Origin: Trichoplax adhaerens
Taxonomy: Eukaryota; Placozoa; Uniplacotomia; Trichoplacea; Trichoplacidae
NCBI RefSeq assembly: GCF_000150275.1
Contig: NW_002060944.1
Coordinates: forward strand, 1,226,911 to 1,290,910
Length of the DNA: 64,000 nucleotides
Direction of reading: 5' to 3'
Shown: piece by piece, positions 1 through 12,258 of the stretch
Numbering within the stretch: the first letter of the stretch is position 1
Layout of the letters: every line of letters starts with the position of its first letter
Notes under the pieces: generated by a model
Databases searched by the model: none
The model's input: the letters and a program-made list of their open reading frames with translations, nothing else
Told to the model about the DNA's origin: nothing
Made by a program: the position numbers and the translations under genes

Positions 1-75
1 TATTCAGGTCATAGGAAATTAGCAGCATGTTATTCATACTCGTATAGTAGTGCGAAGGTGTAGCCCATTTCTTAC

Positions 76-450
76 CTCATCTTTAGAAAAGGAATCATAA
101 ACAGTATTGATAATGGCAACGAAATGGGTAGACAATCTCAACGCTTGAATGATACAACTAATATAGCAGTTATTGGCATCATTGACTAAGCCACAGTAGC
201 AAGGCAATGATGATTGCTTGTTCTCTCCTTGATGTGAAAAATGTTCCACACTCGTATAAGCGCTGCTCCGCTGACCATGATTATCTTGCTGATGCTCTTT
301 ATCGTTATCGCGTGATCTTTTATCATATGCAATTATGGTATTGGCGCTACTGTCTGATCTTTTACGTTTTAATTTCAAGCATAATTTTTTACCAAAGACT
401 GACATGTTGTCATTGCAGCATCTGCATGATGGCTTTCTTGTCTGGCGCAA
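76..450 (-). CDS. USP1-like ubiquitin carboxyl-terminal hydrolase, first coding exon (partial)
   Basis: A 125-residue first exon opens at the ATG complementary to 448-450 and ends at a good donor (GTAAG, complement of 71-75) after the residues SKDE. The N-terminus is basic (KKLCLKLKRKRS), followed by a polar linker and then the start of a USP catalytic domain, CGLVNDANNCYISC. This aligns with the USP Cys box (GLxNxGNTCYxNS), and the order basic stretch, linker, Cys box resembles USP1. USP1 removes ubiquitin from FANCD2 and PCNA in the nucleus. The nucleophile Cys and the oxyanion-hole Asn five residues before it are present, but the usual Gly-Asn-Thr before the Cys is Ala-Asn-Asn and the following Asn-Ser is Ser-Cys. 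The His box lies outside the window, so activity cannot be judged. Another USP subfamily is possible. Confidence 0.6.
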
Positions 451-963
451 TCAGCTCACGGCTTGACGATATACGTCCAATCAAATCAATTCAGAGAGTA
501 TCTACCCTTGGTTGTCTTGTATCTCTATCAACGAGCAGGAGAATTCAATCGGTGCTGTGCATTTGAATCCAAGGTCTATTCTCTTTGATCGATATACCTG
601 CCATTTATCTACCAGTGGAGGACTAAAATAAGCAACCAAGTCGCAGTTTGCAAAGTGGAAACGAGCGAGATCACAAGGACGATCGCAACATCGCTGCTCA
701 ATCGTGTATTGTAGCTTAATTTGGATCCTACAATTGCAGTGTCGTGCAGCTAAAATGTGTTGAAATTGAAGAGGAACGTTGGCAATCTATTCCTGGCTTT
801 ACAATCATGAATATCGGATGCACAACTTTCTTAACTGCTAGCCATCGACTACAGCCTGGATCGACGGCAATGCATGAATTGGATGGGAATATACAGCTTG
901 AAATGGCAGTTTGGATACAGGCATCCACTACTGCGGCATCAATTTATTTTGCTGGCGATTGAT

Positions 964-995
964 TCTACTATACTGTCAATGGACAGTATAGTAGA
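964..995. repeat. Perfect inverted repeat, 14-bp arms
   Basis: Arms at 964-977 (TCTACTATACTGTC) and 982-995 are exact reverse complements around a 4-nt loop. A second one follows at 1029-1038 / 1047-1056 (TCCATGGCCA arms, 8-nt loop). Such near-perfect foldbacks in intergenic DNA are typical of small DNA-transposon remnants, but no element boundary is clear. Confidence 0.8.
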
Positions 996-1319
996 TAGTA
1001 TCATAGTCCAGGCTGTGCCACTCCCTGTTCCATGGCCATATAGTATTGGCCATGGACTACTGCAAAACTTTTTGGTGCAAATTTGGAGTAGTCTATGACC
1101 ACTTGACCAGTGAGCAGACTGACTCCAGACACCTGCAATCCTAAATCCCTAGCTGTCACTCTCTTTTGCAAAGGGACATTTCTACCATGGATTCCTCAAT
1201 GCTATTCAATACTAGTCGCTCGTATGGAATAGTCCATGCATTCCCTGTATTCCTTTTACAGCCTTTACTCAATATCCTGTTGCAAAATCAACCCGAAACC
1301 CGATTTGAACTCGACTCGA

Positions 1320-2175
1320 AGGCGGGATTCCCCGCCTTAACTTGCTTTTGCTCACGTAGAAAGAGTTTCAAAAGTCCTGAAAAGACTAAGTATGAAATAG
1401 TCCACTATTCCATGCAACATTAGTCCCTAGAAGTATTGAAACAGCGCTTATTTTCATTGATTTTGGGCTTCTGTCAGTCTTTTTTGGCAGTGTCAGACTA
1501 TTCCATTTCCAGTACCGTTTTTAGACTCTCTAATGTCATACCAGTCCCTACAAGTACTCCAACGGTGACTAGTTTGGATTTTGGGCTTCTGTCAGTCTGT
1601 CTGTTTGGCAGTGCCATACCAGTCCCTAGAAGTATTCCAACGGTGACTAGTTGGGATTTTGGGCTTCTGTCAGTCTGTCTGTTTGGCAGTGCCCTACTCA
1701 ATGTCATACCAGTCCCTAGAAGTATTCCAACGGTGACAAGTTTGGTTGGTTTTTTGGCTTCTGTCAGTCTGTCTGTTTGGCACGTTAAGACTCTCTAGTA
1801 ATACTGAGTAGTTGGACTACCCAATGCCATACTAGTCCCTAGAAGTACTGCATTTGAACAGCGAGTTGTTTTGATTGTTGGCTTCTGTCAGTCTGTCTGA
1901 CAGTGCCAGACCGGTATCGTAGACTCCCTAATAATATGGAGTAGTCCACCATGACAGGAAATGCTATGCGGGGACTACTCAAAGAAGAAATTTGGCTTCA
2001 TTTTTGTCTCGCCCCCCCCCTAACTTTTGTTTGGTCATATAGAAAGAGTTGAAAAAGCCCTGAAAAGGCTAAGCATGGAATAGCCCACCACTACTCAGTG
2101 TCATACCAGTCTCTAGAAGTATCTGAACAGCGATTTGTTTTGATTGTTGGCTTCTGTCAGTCTGTCTGACCGTAT
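1320..2175. repeat. Degenerate long-unit and tandem repeat block
   Basis: A motif GGCTTCTGTCAGTCTGTCTG recurs near 1583, 1661, 1755, 1880 and 2148. A second motif, CCAGTCCCTAGAAGTAT, recurs near 1542, 1619, 1709, 1830 and 2105. The first spacings are about 78 and 94 bp. A larger duplication is also visible: 1350-1400 (TAGAAAGAGTTTCAAAAGTC and onward) matches 2040-2090. The repeats leave frames open on both strands around 1436-1798, which should not be read as genes. Confidence 0.8.
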
Positions 2176-2944
2176 CAAACCATAGTCTACAGTACAGTAC
2201 AGCACTTTGGCTTCGCTACTCCTTGTCCAGTATGAACTGTATGAACTGTATGGAATGGTGACTTATTCATGCGATATCACGCCTATTCCCATACAAAAGC
2301 TTATACTGCTATCAGCAATGATGGCCATCTAGGCTTCAAGGTATACAAGTTAATGGATGTTGAATGGATGAAAATGAAATCGTTCGTCCCTTAACCGTTG
2401 ATAAAAGGACGTCTGCTTCATTCAATGATGGAGAACCACCGGCCTTGCTAAGCCTTGCATCAATAAGACGGACGGACAATTCCTGTAGAACCCAGCAGGT
2501 TCCGCTTGCAAAACTGAGTCAAGAAAAGACTCCGTTGATCAGAGTGTATACAATAGTCTGTCTCCGTGATTACTGTATGAAACAGTAGACTGTCGAGAAC
2601 TGGGATGATGACAGCACCCTCCCACCAAATTCCAACCCTCCAATTCCCCAGAAATCGTCTTAGTGTCTGTCAATCGATCCCCACTGTCATTGTCCTACTG
2701 TAGCCTAGTCCTATCGAGCATTGTATGAAACAGTAGACTGTCTACGAAAGTGGACCGTAACGGATCTTCTCTATTGTCTTGCCGTACCAATGAGCACGTA
2801 ACGTCATCTACCGTTCCAAGCCAGTGGAGACGAATCATCTAGCCTTGAAGATCTTTCAAGGTCCCCTAAATAAATACCTAATGTCCAAGCTATCCAACAA
2901 TCACTTGCCGATTAAACACCGTTGCAATTCCTAAATATTTCCCT

Positions 2945-5900
2945 ATGGACAGTAAGTGGTGGTAGATTGTACTAACGTCTCAATAAAATCAACTTATCCA
3001 TAGCGATGATGATGGTTTCATTTCTTGATTAGGGTATGAGAGTGAACGAAAACATTTAAGAGATCGATTGTTAGACGCGATTAAGCAGGTAAGGCAAAAG
3101 ACGATCAACTAAAATGAACTTTGCCATCAATGGAACGGTTGAAGGATTAGCAATGGCTGCAGTTGTAGTAGGATTTGCCATAAAATGGACGATATTGGAG
3201 CCTTAGCTTCTAGGCCAACTTACTTCAATCCTTGTACAAGGTGTCCATCCATTTTCCATACCTACCTGTCGACTTGTTTGCATTCTTCATTCAGTAAAAA
3301 TGACACAACCCAGAGGCCAGGCGATGAAAAGCAAAATAACAATACTGTACAAGGTGGTGTTGGCATGGATTTAGCCTCTGCCTAAAGAGGAGTTTCCATC
3401 CATAGAGTACACATTGTTGCTATAGATAGGATTAGGGCTTTGAAATACATCACATTATCCTAATGCTATTCCATTTGTTGTGCTATCAAGAAGACAACAA
3501 TCTTCGTTGTGCAATAGGAAAGATGGACAAAGAGTCGTTCAACGATACACCTGGCCATAGTGTTGATCATCATGATTAATCATACTTGTCTGTTTAGTAG
3601 TCAGTCAAATGGCCACTGCAATCATCACTTTATGACTTCTTTTCCAAGGATGACTTCAATTGGTAGTGGTAGTATCACAAACACCAAGCATGACTACCGT
3701 AATTGACATGGATAGTTTGTACATACGAGTATGTACAGTATGACAGGAGTCGTTGATGGATGTTGATCCATAGTATCATTTTCTGGTCCATGAAATCCCT
3801 GCAAAAATTAGCTATGAGGATAAACATAGTCGATGCAAGATCCAACGCCATTGGGTATAAATTGGACTCCGTAGACTTTACTTAAAGATAACATAGTTTA
3901 CACTAGCTTATCTTGCTTCAGTGGTTATCAGTTTACATAACGCTACTTGGGCTTTAATTATGATGCAAACTTGCGTTTTATTTGCATGGGTTCAACTGAG
4001 TCCTGACCATACTGTACATTTCCATAACATGATGATACTCTCCATCATTATGTCAATATACATTACAATCCTACTTCTACCTTGGGCGTGCACAGCCAGA
4101 TAATTTCAACTGCTTTGCTGTCAAATTGAAGGTAACCATTTTACTTTTTCTAGTGCCAGATACGATTTAAAGAAGGCCAAGATATCGCTACTGACAATGA
4201 TAGCACGTAAGTTCAATAGCCGCCAATCATTCTTGGACGATGATAGTAATGTATTTAAATCATGATTATCAATGTCGATCCGATTCAATCTTAACATGGT
4301 CTGATACCTTTAGCAATGGAAGGATTGTACAATATTGACTAAAAGATTTGTTTACTCTATCAATACTATACTATCAATACTGTTGGTAAACCAATGCATA
4401 ATGACGACTCGATTTTACTACCATAGGATTGACTATACAATGTAGTGGCTATTGCTATAATTGACCGCTAGAATCATTTCTGATACAATTAAGTAAAGGA
4501 AACTGATCGTCTAAAGCATGGATCTTCAGTCTAACCCAGTCATCGTTACAAATCACTATTACATTATTCTATCATGCTTCATTTCTACTCACTTGACTCA
4601 AGTTGTAATCATGCAGGAAATATCCAATATGTCATGCATGGTAACCTACGTCAATTGTGATTTCGAATCAATAACGTAAAAGATTAATCGTCCTGCATGC
4701 TTCAATCCAATACTGTCCATTCATCAAGTCAACATTATATTATTCTGTAATGTTAATTTCCTACCAATTTTACTAGTGTTATTTGCCTCTGTATTCAACT
4801 GGAAGCGGTTTTACAACATGGTTTGAAAGTCATCAAAAAGAAAGATTCATTTGCTTGGTAATTAAAACAATTTTGAACTTCGACATTGCTTTGGTTGCAA
4901 AATTACTTTCTGTATACATGTGTATTAAGAGTCTACCAATCAAGTAGAAATAGGCAAAGTTAGTATTACTCCTATAGAATTCATGCTAATATTGATTTCA
5001 ATATTGATATGGATAGGCCGGTCAAGAATTTAATGAGCTACATTAGCCCAGAACCAGAACCAGAACCATGTAAGCCATTGGATGTTTTTTGTCAATACAC
5101 TTTTGTTTCTTAATGATAACAACGGTCCTCGATATCAATAATATAAACTGTAAAACTGCATAACTTTACTTTCAAGTTAACTCTTAGTCATATTCACTTA
5201 GGCTTTTGGAATTGGGTTAAAAAGTATCTTTCTGAATTGGAATTAAGTCGACTTGATTCGTTAACCAATATCTCCAGTGATATTGGCAGAGGTTAGTATT
5301 ATTAATCACTTTTCTAGTGCCAAAAACACGATTTAGTTGCCACAATGATGATCATCTACTGTAAATTAATATCTTTCACTACAACATGGATTTGGTTATC
5401 GGCTTTTATTTTATATTTATAAAGAGAATAACATTAGACCAAGTAGCACAATCAAAATTCTAGTGTAGCCCCCTGTTTGAATTTTCTTGCATACAAATTC
5501 ATCATCTTTAAAGGCTGTAATCTCTTCATAGTTTATTGATATCCTAGAATGATCATACAAGCAAAGCAAAATTCAAGTTGCATTCCAGTTGTTACTTTCG
5601 TATTTCTTATATTGCGGAGTAAGCTCTATTGCGAAAATTGCTGTCTCTAGAATTGCAAAACAATAAAGTTGCTGATTTATCATTTCCTATTCAATCAATC
5701 TCTTAGGGGCTTTCTATTTCCTTCTGCACTAACTCGATACTAAAAATTGCGCCCAATCTATTACAGTAAAGCCATTTAATAATTCAACACTTGTCATCCA
5801 AATATGTCTCTTCTATCTGCAGCATACATACCATAAACTAGAACAATAGTAATTAGCATATAATGAAGGATAACATTGGATAGTAAAAAGACGATTAAAA

Positions 5901-8900
5901 TGTCATCAATACAGTACATACTAAAGCGGACAAGATATGTATGAATAAGCTTTACAGCAAAAATTTTCTAAATAGCAACTATCTTACACAATTTATTGAA
6001 CGCTGCCAGGACGTGCTTGGCTACGGTGTATGCTAAATGAAAGATGCTTAGAAAAATTTTTCGGAAAAGTTGTTGCTGATCCAAGTATAATACGGTAAAA
6101 TCACCATTTTGGATAAATTTATTTTTAATATTGGCTACACTTGAAATTTTATTCAATCTGCTCATGTCGTCATAAAATAATTTTTCCTTCATACAAATTT
6201 TAGAAAGTTTTACGAAAGCTATGCCTTCATGTTGGATACTGAACTGAATTCTCTATTGTTAGATGCATGTGCTGGTCAGTTTTTTAACTTGTTCGTTTTA
6301 ATGTAGCTGTTGGATATAACAAATCGAATGTGCAAGATGAACTTAATAGCCTGAAATGTACTAATCGATGATAACTATTTTAGGTCTATCATCTATCGTT
6401 TTCGCAATCACATCGAACAACACTCAGCTAAATTCCGCAAATAAGCTAGTTCGTATTATTTGATAGCATATCAAAATATATTCCATGACTTGTTAAAATT
6501 TGCATTGATGGTGGATTTGGAAGAGTAAACATTCACATTTTTGATAGACTGCAGTATCATCTACTTCAGCCAGCCCACCTCCATCCGTCTTAAAGGAAAA
6601 TGTTGCCAGTAAAACGCAACATGCAGCTACCAATATACCTGGTATTTTATTTAGTAAAGTAGTGAATCATGTCACAAATACTAATCTACCAATTGGTTAG
6701 ATTCACTGTATACTTTTTCGATTATAACATGCTTTATTTTGGCTTACTATAGTAGCAGCTACTGTAAAACGCAAAAAAAAGAGACAGAAACAAACTGCAA
6801 CTATTTCACCCGCTAATACTATCGATGAAGACCAGGACAGCATTATCTCTTTTAGTCCCTCAAATAATTCATACACAATTAATGAATCCAATGGAACTCA
6901 GCAATTACAGGATTCATTGACCTTGAATACCTCTACAGATGCAAGTAGTACTTTCAATGACGAAGCAAATTATCGAAATGCTAATAGTTCAATTTCTTCG
7001 AAAGTAAGACTATTATGAAACAATTTTGGAGATGGAATGATTGCACTCTATTCTAAAATATATATTCTTACATCCTATGTTTTACCATTTCAGAATATTG
7101 ATTTAATTACTAATTTAAACTCCGACCTAAATGATGCAATAACAGCAGCATCAGCAGCAATGGAAGCCCCGGTATTAGCTGATACGGCCAGTGATGTTAA
7201 GGATCCCTTAAGCGATGCCAATAAGCCGCAAAGTGAAGAACTAGACAGCTCCTCAGTGGATAAGATTGTTAACGATAATATTACTGGACAGCAAAATTTA
7301 TTAAAAGATGCTGATCTAACTCCCGATACTTATGATACTGAATTTCGCTCACTTGATAGTCTGTATACCAAACAAATGGCATGGAATTCCGTTTTTCAAT
7401 CGGCTTTTGTCGATCCTAGTCTTGATTTGAGCGCAATGAAGGAATCTTCTACAAATACTAGATTGTCTGAGCAAATAGATCCTGTGGAAGAGTCCCAGCA
7501 GAAATTGAAAGTTTCAGTTGCAGAAGGGGATATAAAAGGTACAAAATCTGCTACTACTGACATTGCGATGCTGGAAAATAATAATAAAGTGATAGAAGCT
7601 AAGCCAGAAGGCGATTTCACCAAAGCATCAGAGCCTACTAATATCATACTTAAAACAGCGACAATCAGTAATCTGGAAGGAGTAGAACAAAATGCAGTTG
7701 TAAAAGATTCTAATCAAAAACTTTTAGATACTAATTTGTTGAACACGAAAGGGCCGATTAATGAATTAAGTGATGAATCTTCTTCACAAGAAGATCATAT
7801 AACAACGGAAAATATGAGCACGGAATGTACTACTCAAAGTACTGCGAATATCGGCGAAACCAAAGACTCTATAGAAACGATAATTAGCCAAGATGAAGAA
7901 AGAAAGGCGAACAATATTGGATTCTTAGATGCAGTTAGCTCACAGCAAGAAAACAGCCGCGATATATGTACGAAATTAACTAATTTAGCGAACGATATTC
8001 ATATTTACAACTATCAAGAGATTAGCGACGTTGTAATTAAAGAAAACGCTTATGATATAGTCGAAAAGAGCAAGTCTGAACACCGGCACGAGTTACCCCA
8101 AGTGGAATCTCATGATTCGCTTTCGAGTTTAACTGATACTACAAATAAGGTTGCATCTGCTAGTAATGAAATTAATAAAAATCTTGCGACATGTAATAAT
8201 CCTGCATTACAATCAAGTAGGTAGAATGATTTTAAAAAGTGTTTGTGATTAGCGAAAATGATCATGTAAGGGTGTCAACAAATGGTTTAACTATACACTT
8301 TTTTTAATATGTTAGATAATCTCACTGTATCAAAACTCAGTTATGATGTCATCACTTCGGAAGATTCTCATTCAGTAGACTCTGACTCCAACAGCACTGA
8401 CTTATCATCTCGGGGTCAGAGGTAATGAATTGAATTGTTAACTGATTTAACGTTTCTAAAATACTACCTATACAGCTATACCTATGCGCTTCTTTCCTGC
8501 AATAATTGATAACCGCATTTTCTATTTGCTTCTCCTAGTGCTCAGCATGGCTCCTCAGATACGACAAGTTCGGAAGTGAAGGTGACTTTATGCTGATTAA
8601 TGTCTACAGTTTCTATGCAGTCCTAAGACTTTATAGTATGATAATATACCACTATATCGACATTTTTGTTACAAATAAATTGATAAAATTTCTATTACAT
8701 TAGCTCGAGGTGCACTTTTTACAATTCAAAACGTAGTAAGATATCGTTATTTTTCTAGGAATTTGAAAAACGATTACATCAAATGTCTATAGGTCAGACT
8801 GATCTCAATTAATTCAAACTTATATTATATTTATTGGCATATGAAATCATTTTCAAAAGTAGTGGCTGTTATTAATTTTGGTGTCAAATATTTATAGAGG

Positions 8901-11004
8901 AACTAAGGGAAGTTGCTTTATCTAACCATTGCGAGAGAACAAGAATGCGAGAAAATATCAAGTTCGTAAATCCACATTGCGTAACACTTGATCTTAAGCT
9001 CATTATTATGAGATCAATACTTTGGAAATATTTTATACTTTCGATAGAAACTGTTAGGATGTCGTAGTAAATTGTTCTTTTATGATCCTTAACTTATATT
9101 GTCTCCATTCGTAGATCCTTGAGGAAATCTTATCACGAAGAAGTTGATAATTCCCTACGTTTAAGAGGTGAACTAGAAAAGGCCACAGCTACTTCTAGTC
9201 TAACCGAAGAAATGCAGACTAAGCGTGTTACCTCATTAACTCGGTAAACCAATTAAATTAACCTTAAAAATGTATCTTATAAAAATGCGAGTGTAACTAA
9301 TTATGATGGAAAATATTTTATTACAGAGAAGTAGAAATGCTAAAAAATCAACTAAAAAAATATGTTAGTGCTGTACAACACCTTCGTCGAGAAATTAAGG
9401 AAGAAACACCAATAACAAAGCAAGGTTACAGATAAAAATGTGCATTGTGCATATGGCTAGTCTCTACTATTACATTTGATATTACGACTGAATTTAGTTT
9501 CTTGCCCCTTTGCGGAATGAATGCGTAAACTCTTTTAATATTTTCACTATTTTCATTTAGCTCTTACTGGTATTCGACAAGATACACCAATTTCAGTACC
9601 CGAGACACAGCAGTCTACTGTCTATAGGTATAACTTTTCTAAGCAACATCCGTATGATTAATATAAAAATAGTAACTATTTTCAAAAATTAAAATTTGAA
9701 TACAGTGTTGAACAGGACTCGTACGAACAGAAACTTGTGCAGGTACATTACCTTTGTATTTCATAGCTTTTGAAGAGTTTAAGCTAATTTATTTACATCA
9801 TAAGCTTGATCGTAACTTAAAGCATCTTTTGTCTTTGCATTGTGTCGTTCGTACTTTAGGTTGCTGAAATGTGCGGAGAACTTTTGGAGTTTAATGAAAT
9901 GCTCCAACGGCAAATTCAACGTAAAGATATTAGCATACATCGTATGAAGGAGGAATTAATAAATTTACGAGGACCGGTAGTTAGAAATGCTTTTAGTTAT
10001 TGAATTATCTGTTATTCATGGTAGCTCATCAATTGTAAATACAAAAAATGATTAGATGCCACTTAGCCAGGAGTCAGAAGACCCAGAATTACAAGAATTG
10101 GAAGTTAAGAGGTATGAAACTGGATTAAACTTAGATGCATTGCAATCTATAAAGTTAAAAGAGAATGCTTATTGAATGATCGCTATATTGTAGTGTAACT
10201 AGACCACTAGTGAATATCTGGATTCCGTCTGCATTCTTAAGAAAGCTTGGTTCCGAAACTTACTACGTTTACCAGGTACATTATCGATGTTGTTATGGAT
10301 GTTATTTCAAGTTTAGCATGTAAGTTCTTCTGAATCGAGATGTTTCTATTTGCATTAAGGTCTATGTCAGAATTGGTGATGAAGAATGGAATATTTACCG
10401 AAGATATGCGCAATTTTATAAATTTTGGAAAGCGGTTTGTCAACTTGCAATAATTGATGGCGTATTGTGATCTATATTTAGCTTGTGTAGTATGCAGGTA
10501 ATGCTATTACTTACCGTTTATTTTCATTTGGCCATTACCACGATACTACAGATGAAACGAACTTATCCCAGTACAGCAAAGTTGGATTTTCCACCTAAGA
10601 ATGCACTGAAAAAAATGGTATAAAAATCCTTTAATCGCAATTCAAAAATGCTAAGAAGTTCTTGTGGTAGTAGTTAATTGGTTATCCTTAACATTACAGG
10701 ATCCACGGTTCGTTAAAAATCGTAAGGAGAGATTACAACAGTATCTTCGCACAGCAATCAACACGGTCATAGCAGAACATAGAGATTTGGCCCAGGACGT
10801 ATGCAAGCGAAAGTTTATTGAAGTTTTATCTTTCTTTAGGTAGGTTTCTTAATCATCTCACGTTCCTAGTTCGTATTTTCTGATTTCTTGGCAGCAAAAT
10901 TAGTTTGAATGTTTTATGCTACGAATATAATATATAGGGATACTTCTGATTCGGAAAACAGCCGTGAGCCTGAAATTACTGCTCAAAATTATGCTGGTTT
11001 TTGA
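2945..11004 (+). CDS. SNX29: Sorting nexin-29 (RUN domain, coiled coil, PX domain)
   Basis: Rebuilt from 27 coding exons: 2945-2951, 3033-3088, 4154-4206, 4777-4857, 5017-5069, 5202-5291, 6010-6094, 6204-6274, 6384-6452, 6555-6695, 6753-7003, 7094-8216, 8316-8421, 8539-8581, 8759-8792, 8898-8961, 9115-9243, 9327-9424, 9561-9627, 9706-9742, 9860-9976, 10056-10111, 10194-10275, 10360-10434, 10552-10617, 10700-10839, 10938-11004. All phases fit and the sum is 3261 nt (1086 aa). The RUN region (about aa 20-187) has EAVLQHGLK and DIGRGRAWLR. A Lys-rich stretch (KRKKKRQK) follows, then a 374-residue acidic Ser/Asn-rich exon, then a coiled coil (about aa 744-925, QLKKYVSAVQ). The PX domain (about aa 945-1065) has VNIWIP, EEWNIYRRY and FPPKN. 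Human SNX29 has the same order. RUN domains bind small GTPases and PX domains bind phosphoinositides on endosomes. The 7-nt first exon (ATG GAC A) and the acceptor at 5017 are the least certain calls. Confidence 0.93.
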
Positions 11005-12258
11005 TCTGAATTTATTCTTCCTAATTTCACAATGAATCCTGGTAACCATGGATTTCTACTCTCCTACAATGAACTATTAACTTAGTTTTCTGATAAGTAA
11101 CTCGATTACTTATGCAATATTATAAAGCATCGTCGAGTGCTCGTTGTTTGTATATATCTGTCGATACTGAACATTCACAACGTCAGTATGCATGGCAAGT
11201 ACGAGAGCATTTCGACGATAAGTGGTTGTTTCGATAGCGCCTTTTTGGCAATTTATGATTGGTACACTGATGAAAACTTTGTTGTAGCACCTACAGTACT
11301 CATTTAGTCCTCTTACAACAACAACTTTTTGCCAGTCTACATTTGTAGATAGATGTTTATTGTGATATATGTTTAGTATAAACTTATTATGGAATGTAGC
11401 ATTGTCTTTATTTTTCTTATTTTGATATCAAGATTTTAGCTAATTATTTTAGCAACAAAATTCTGTGTAGGAATTGATTAAAAGGATACGAAGAAAGGTA
11501 TTATTTGGAATTCGAAGTTTTGGTTGACCATGACATGCAAAGTCTATAATTTTTTAATAGATAATAACGCTTGTAGAAACTGTAAAGTTCAGTGTAAATC
11601 ACAATCTGTCATTTCTGCAGAAGTGTTAGCTCTCGCACGTAAAAGATTGTAGAAAAAACATAAGGCTGTGTTTTCATTTCCTTGAAACTCAAACCAAATC
11701 ACTAAAATGTAATAAATGATACGTGTTGTTTGCTGCTAGCAAGACTTAATTAATCGCGCTAAAACCTATCATGTTGGCTAATTTTACGTCACTGGATATA
11801 AATGCTGTATATTATAAAAGATTATACTGAATATGCGGTAATTCGTGACACGCGTATACTACGTCTACAATAGTTTATAAGGTACTGGTAAGTCGTATCC
11901 AAATAATCGGTTTCAAAGTCTCCCAAAAAGTCATTCAACAATCAGTCGATTTATAAAAATGTACCCATTTATTATAATTTTCCTAAGATTATGGTTTCTC
12001 ATATTCTAACCAAGTATGATTAACCGAGGAATTTGTAAAACTTAAAAGATCAAACAAACAGTCGACATTTACGATTATACTTGAATGAAGATCTTTTTAA
12101 AAAATTTCAGGCAAAACATCTTATTATATACTAGTATATAGCTACAAGTAGCAATCGGGAGCTTCTATAACTGGTCGTTTGAGCTATTACAATCAAGTAT
12201 AAGAAAACTACATTATTATAGATTAGATCTTATTGCATGGTTCCATTGATCCATCGAA
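11005..12258. other. Intergenic between convergent SNX29 and NPC2
   Basis: No coding exon is supported here. It should hold the 3' UTRs of both genes, which point at each other. AATAAA occurs on the + strand at 11711-11716, about 700 nt past the SNX29 stop. On the NPC2 side only the weak variant AATAAG (complement of 12228-12233) lies close to the stop. Confidence 0.6.

Larger units (their letters stand above)
451..2944. other. Intergenic, repeat-rich segment between the USP-like gene and SNX29
   Basis: I see no convincing gene. The GC content is visibly higher than in the right half of the window, and the segment holds perfect palindromes near 1 kb and a repeat block at 1.3-2.2 kb (both listed separately). 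An open stretch at 744-962 (+) reads as 72 residues (CVEIEEERWQSIPGF and onward), but I recognise no family in it. The promoters of the USP-like gene (-) and SNX29 (+) should both lie here, since the two genes diverge. Confidence 0.6.

Noticed and set aside
1436-1798. Open frames on both strands (120 aa + and 69 aa -)
   Set aside because: They lie inside the repeat block and owe their length to a repeat unit without stops; the encoded peptides are themselves repetitive and match no family.
5968-6192. 74-aa minus-strand frame
   Set aside because: Antisense to the SNX29 RUN exon 6010-6094 (GRAWLRCMLNER) and the following intron.
7396-7647. 83-aa minus-strand frame
   Set aside because: Antisense shadow of the large SNX29 exon at 7094-8216.
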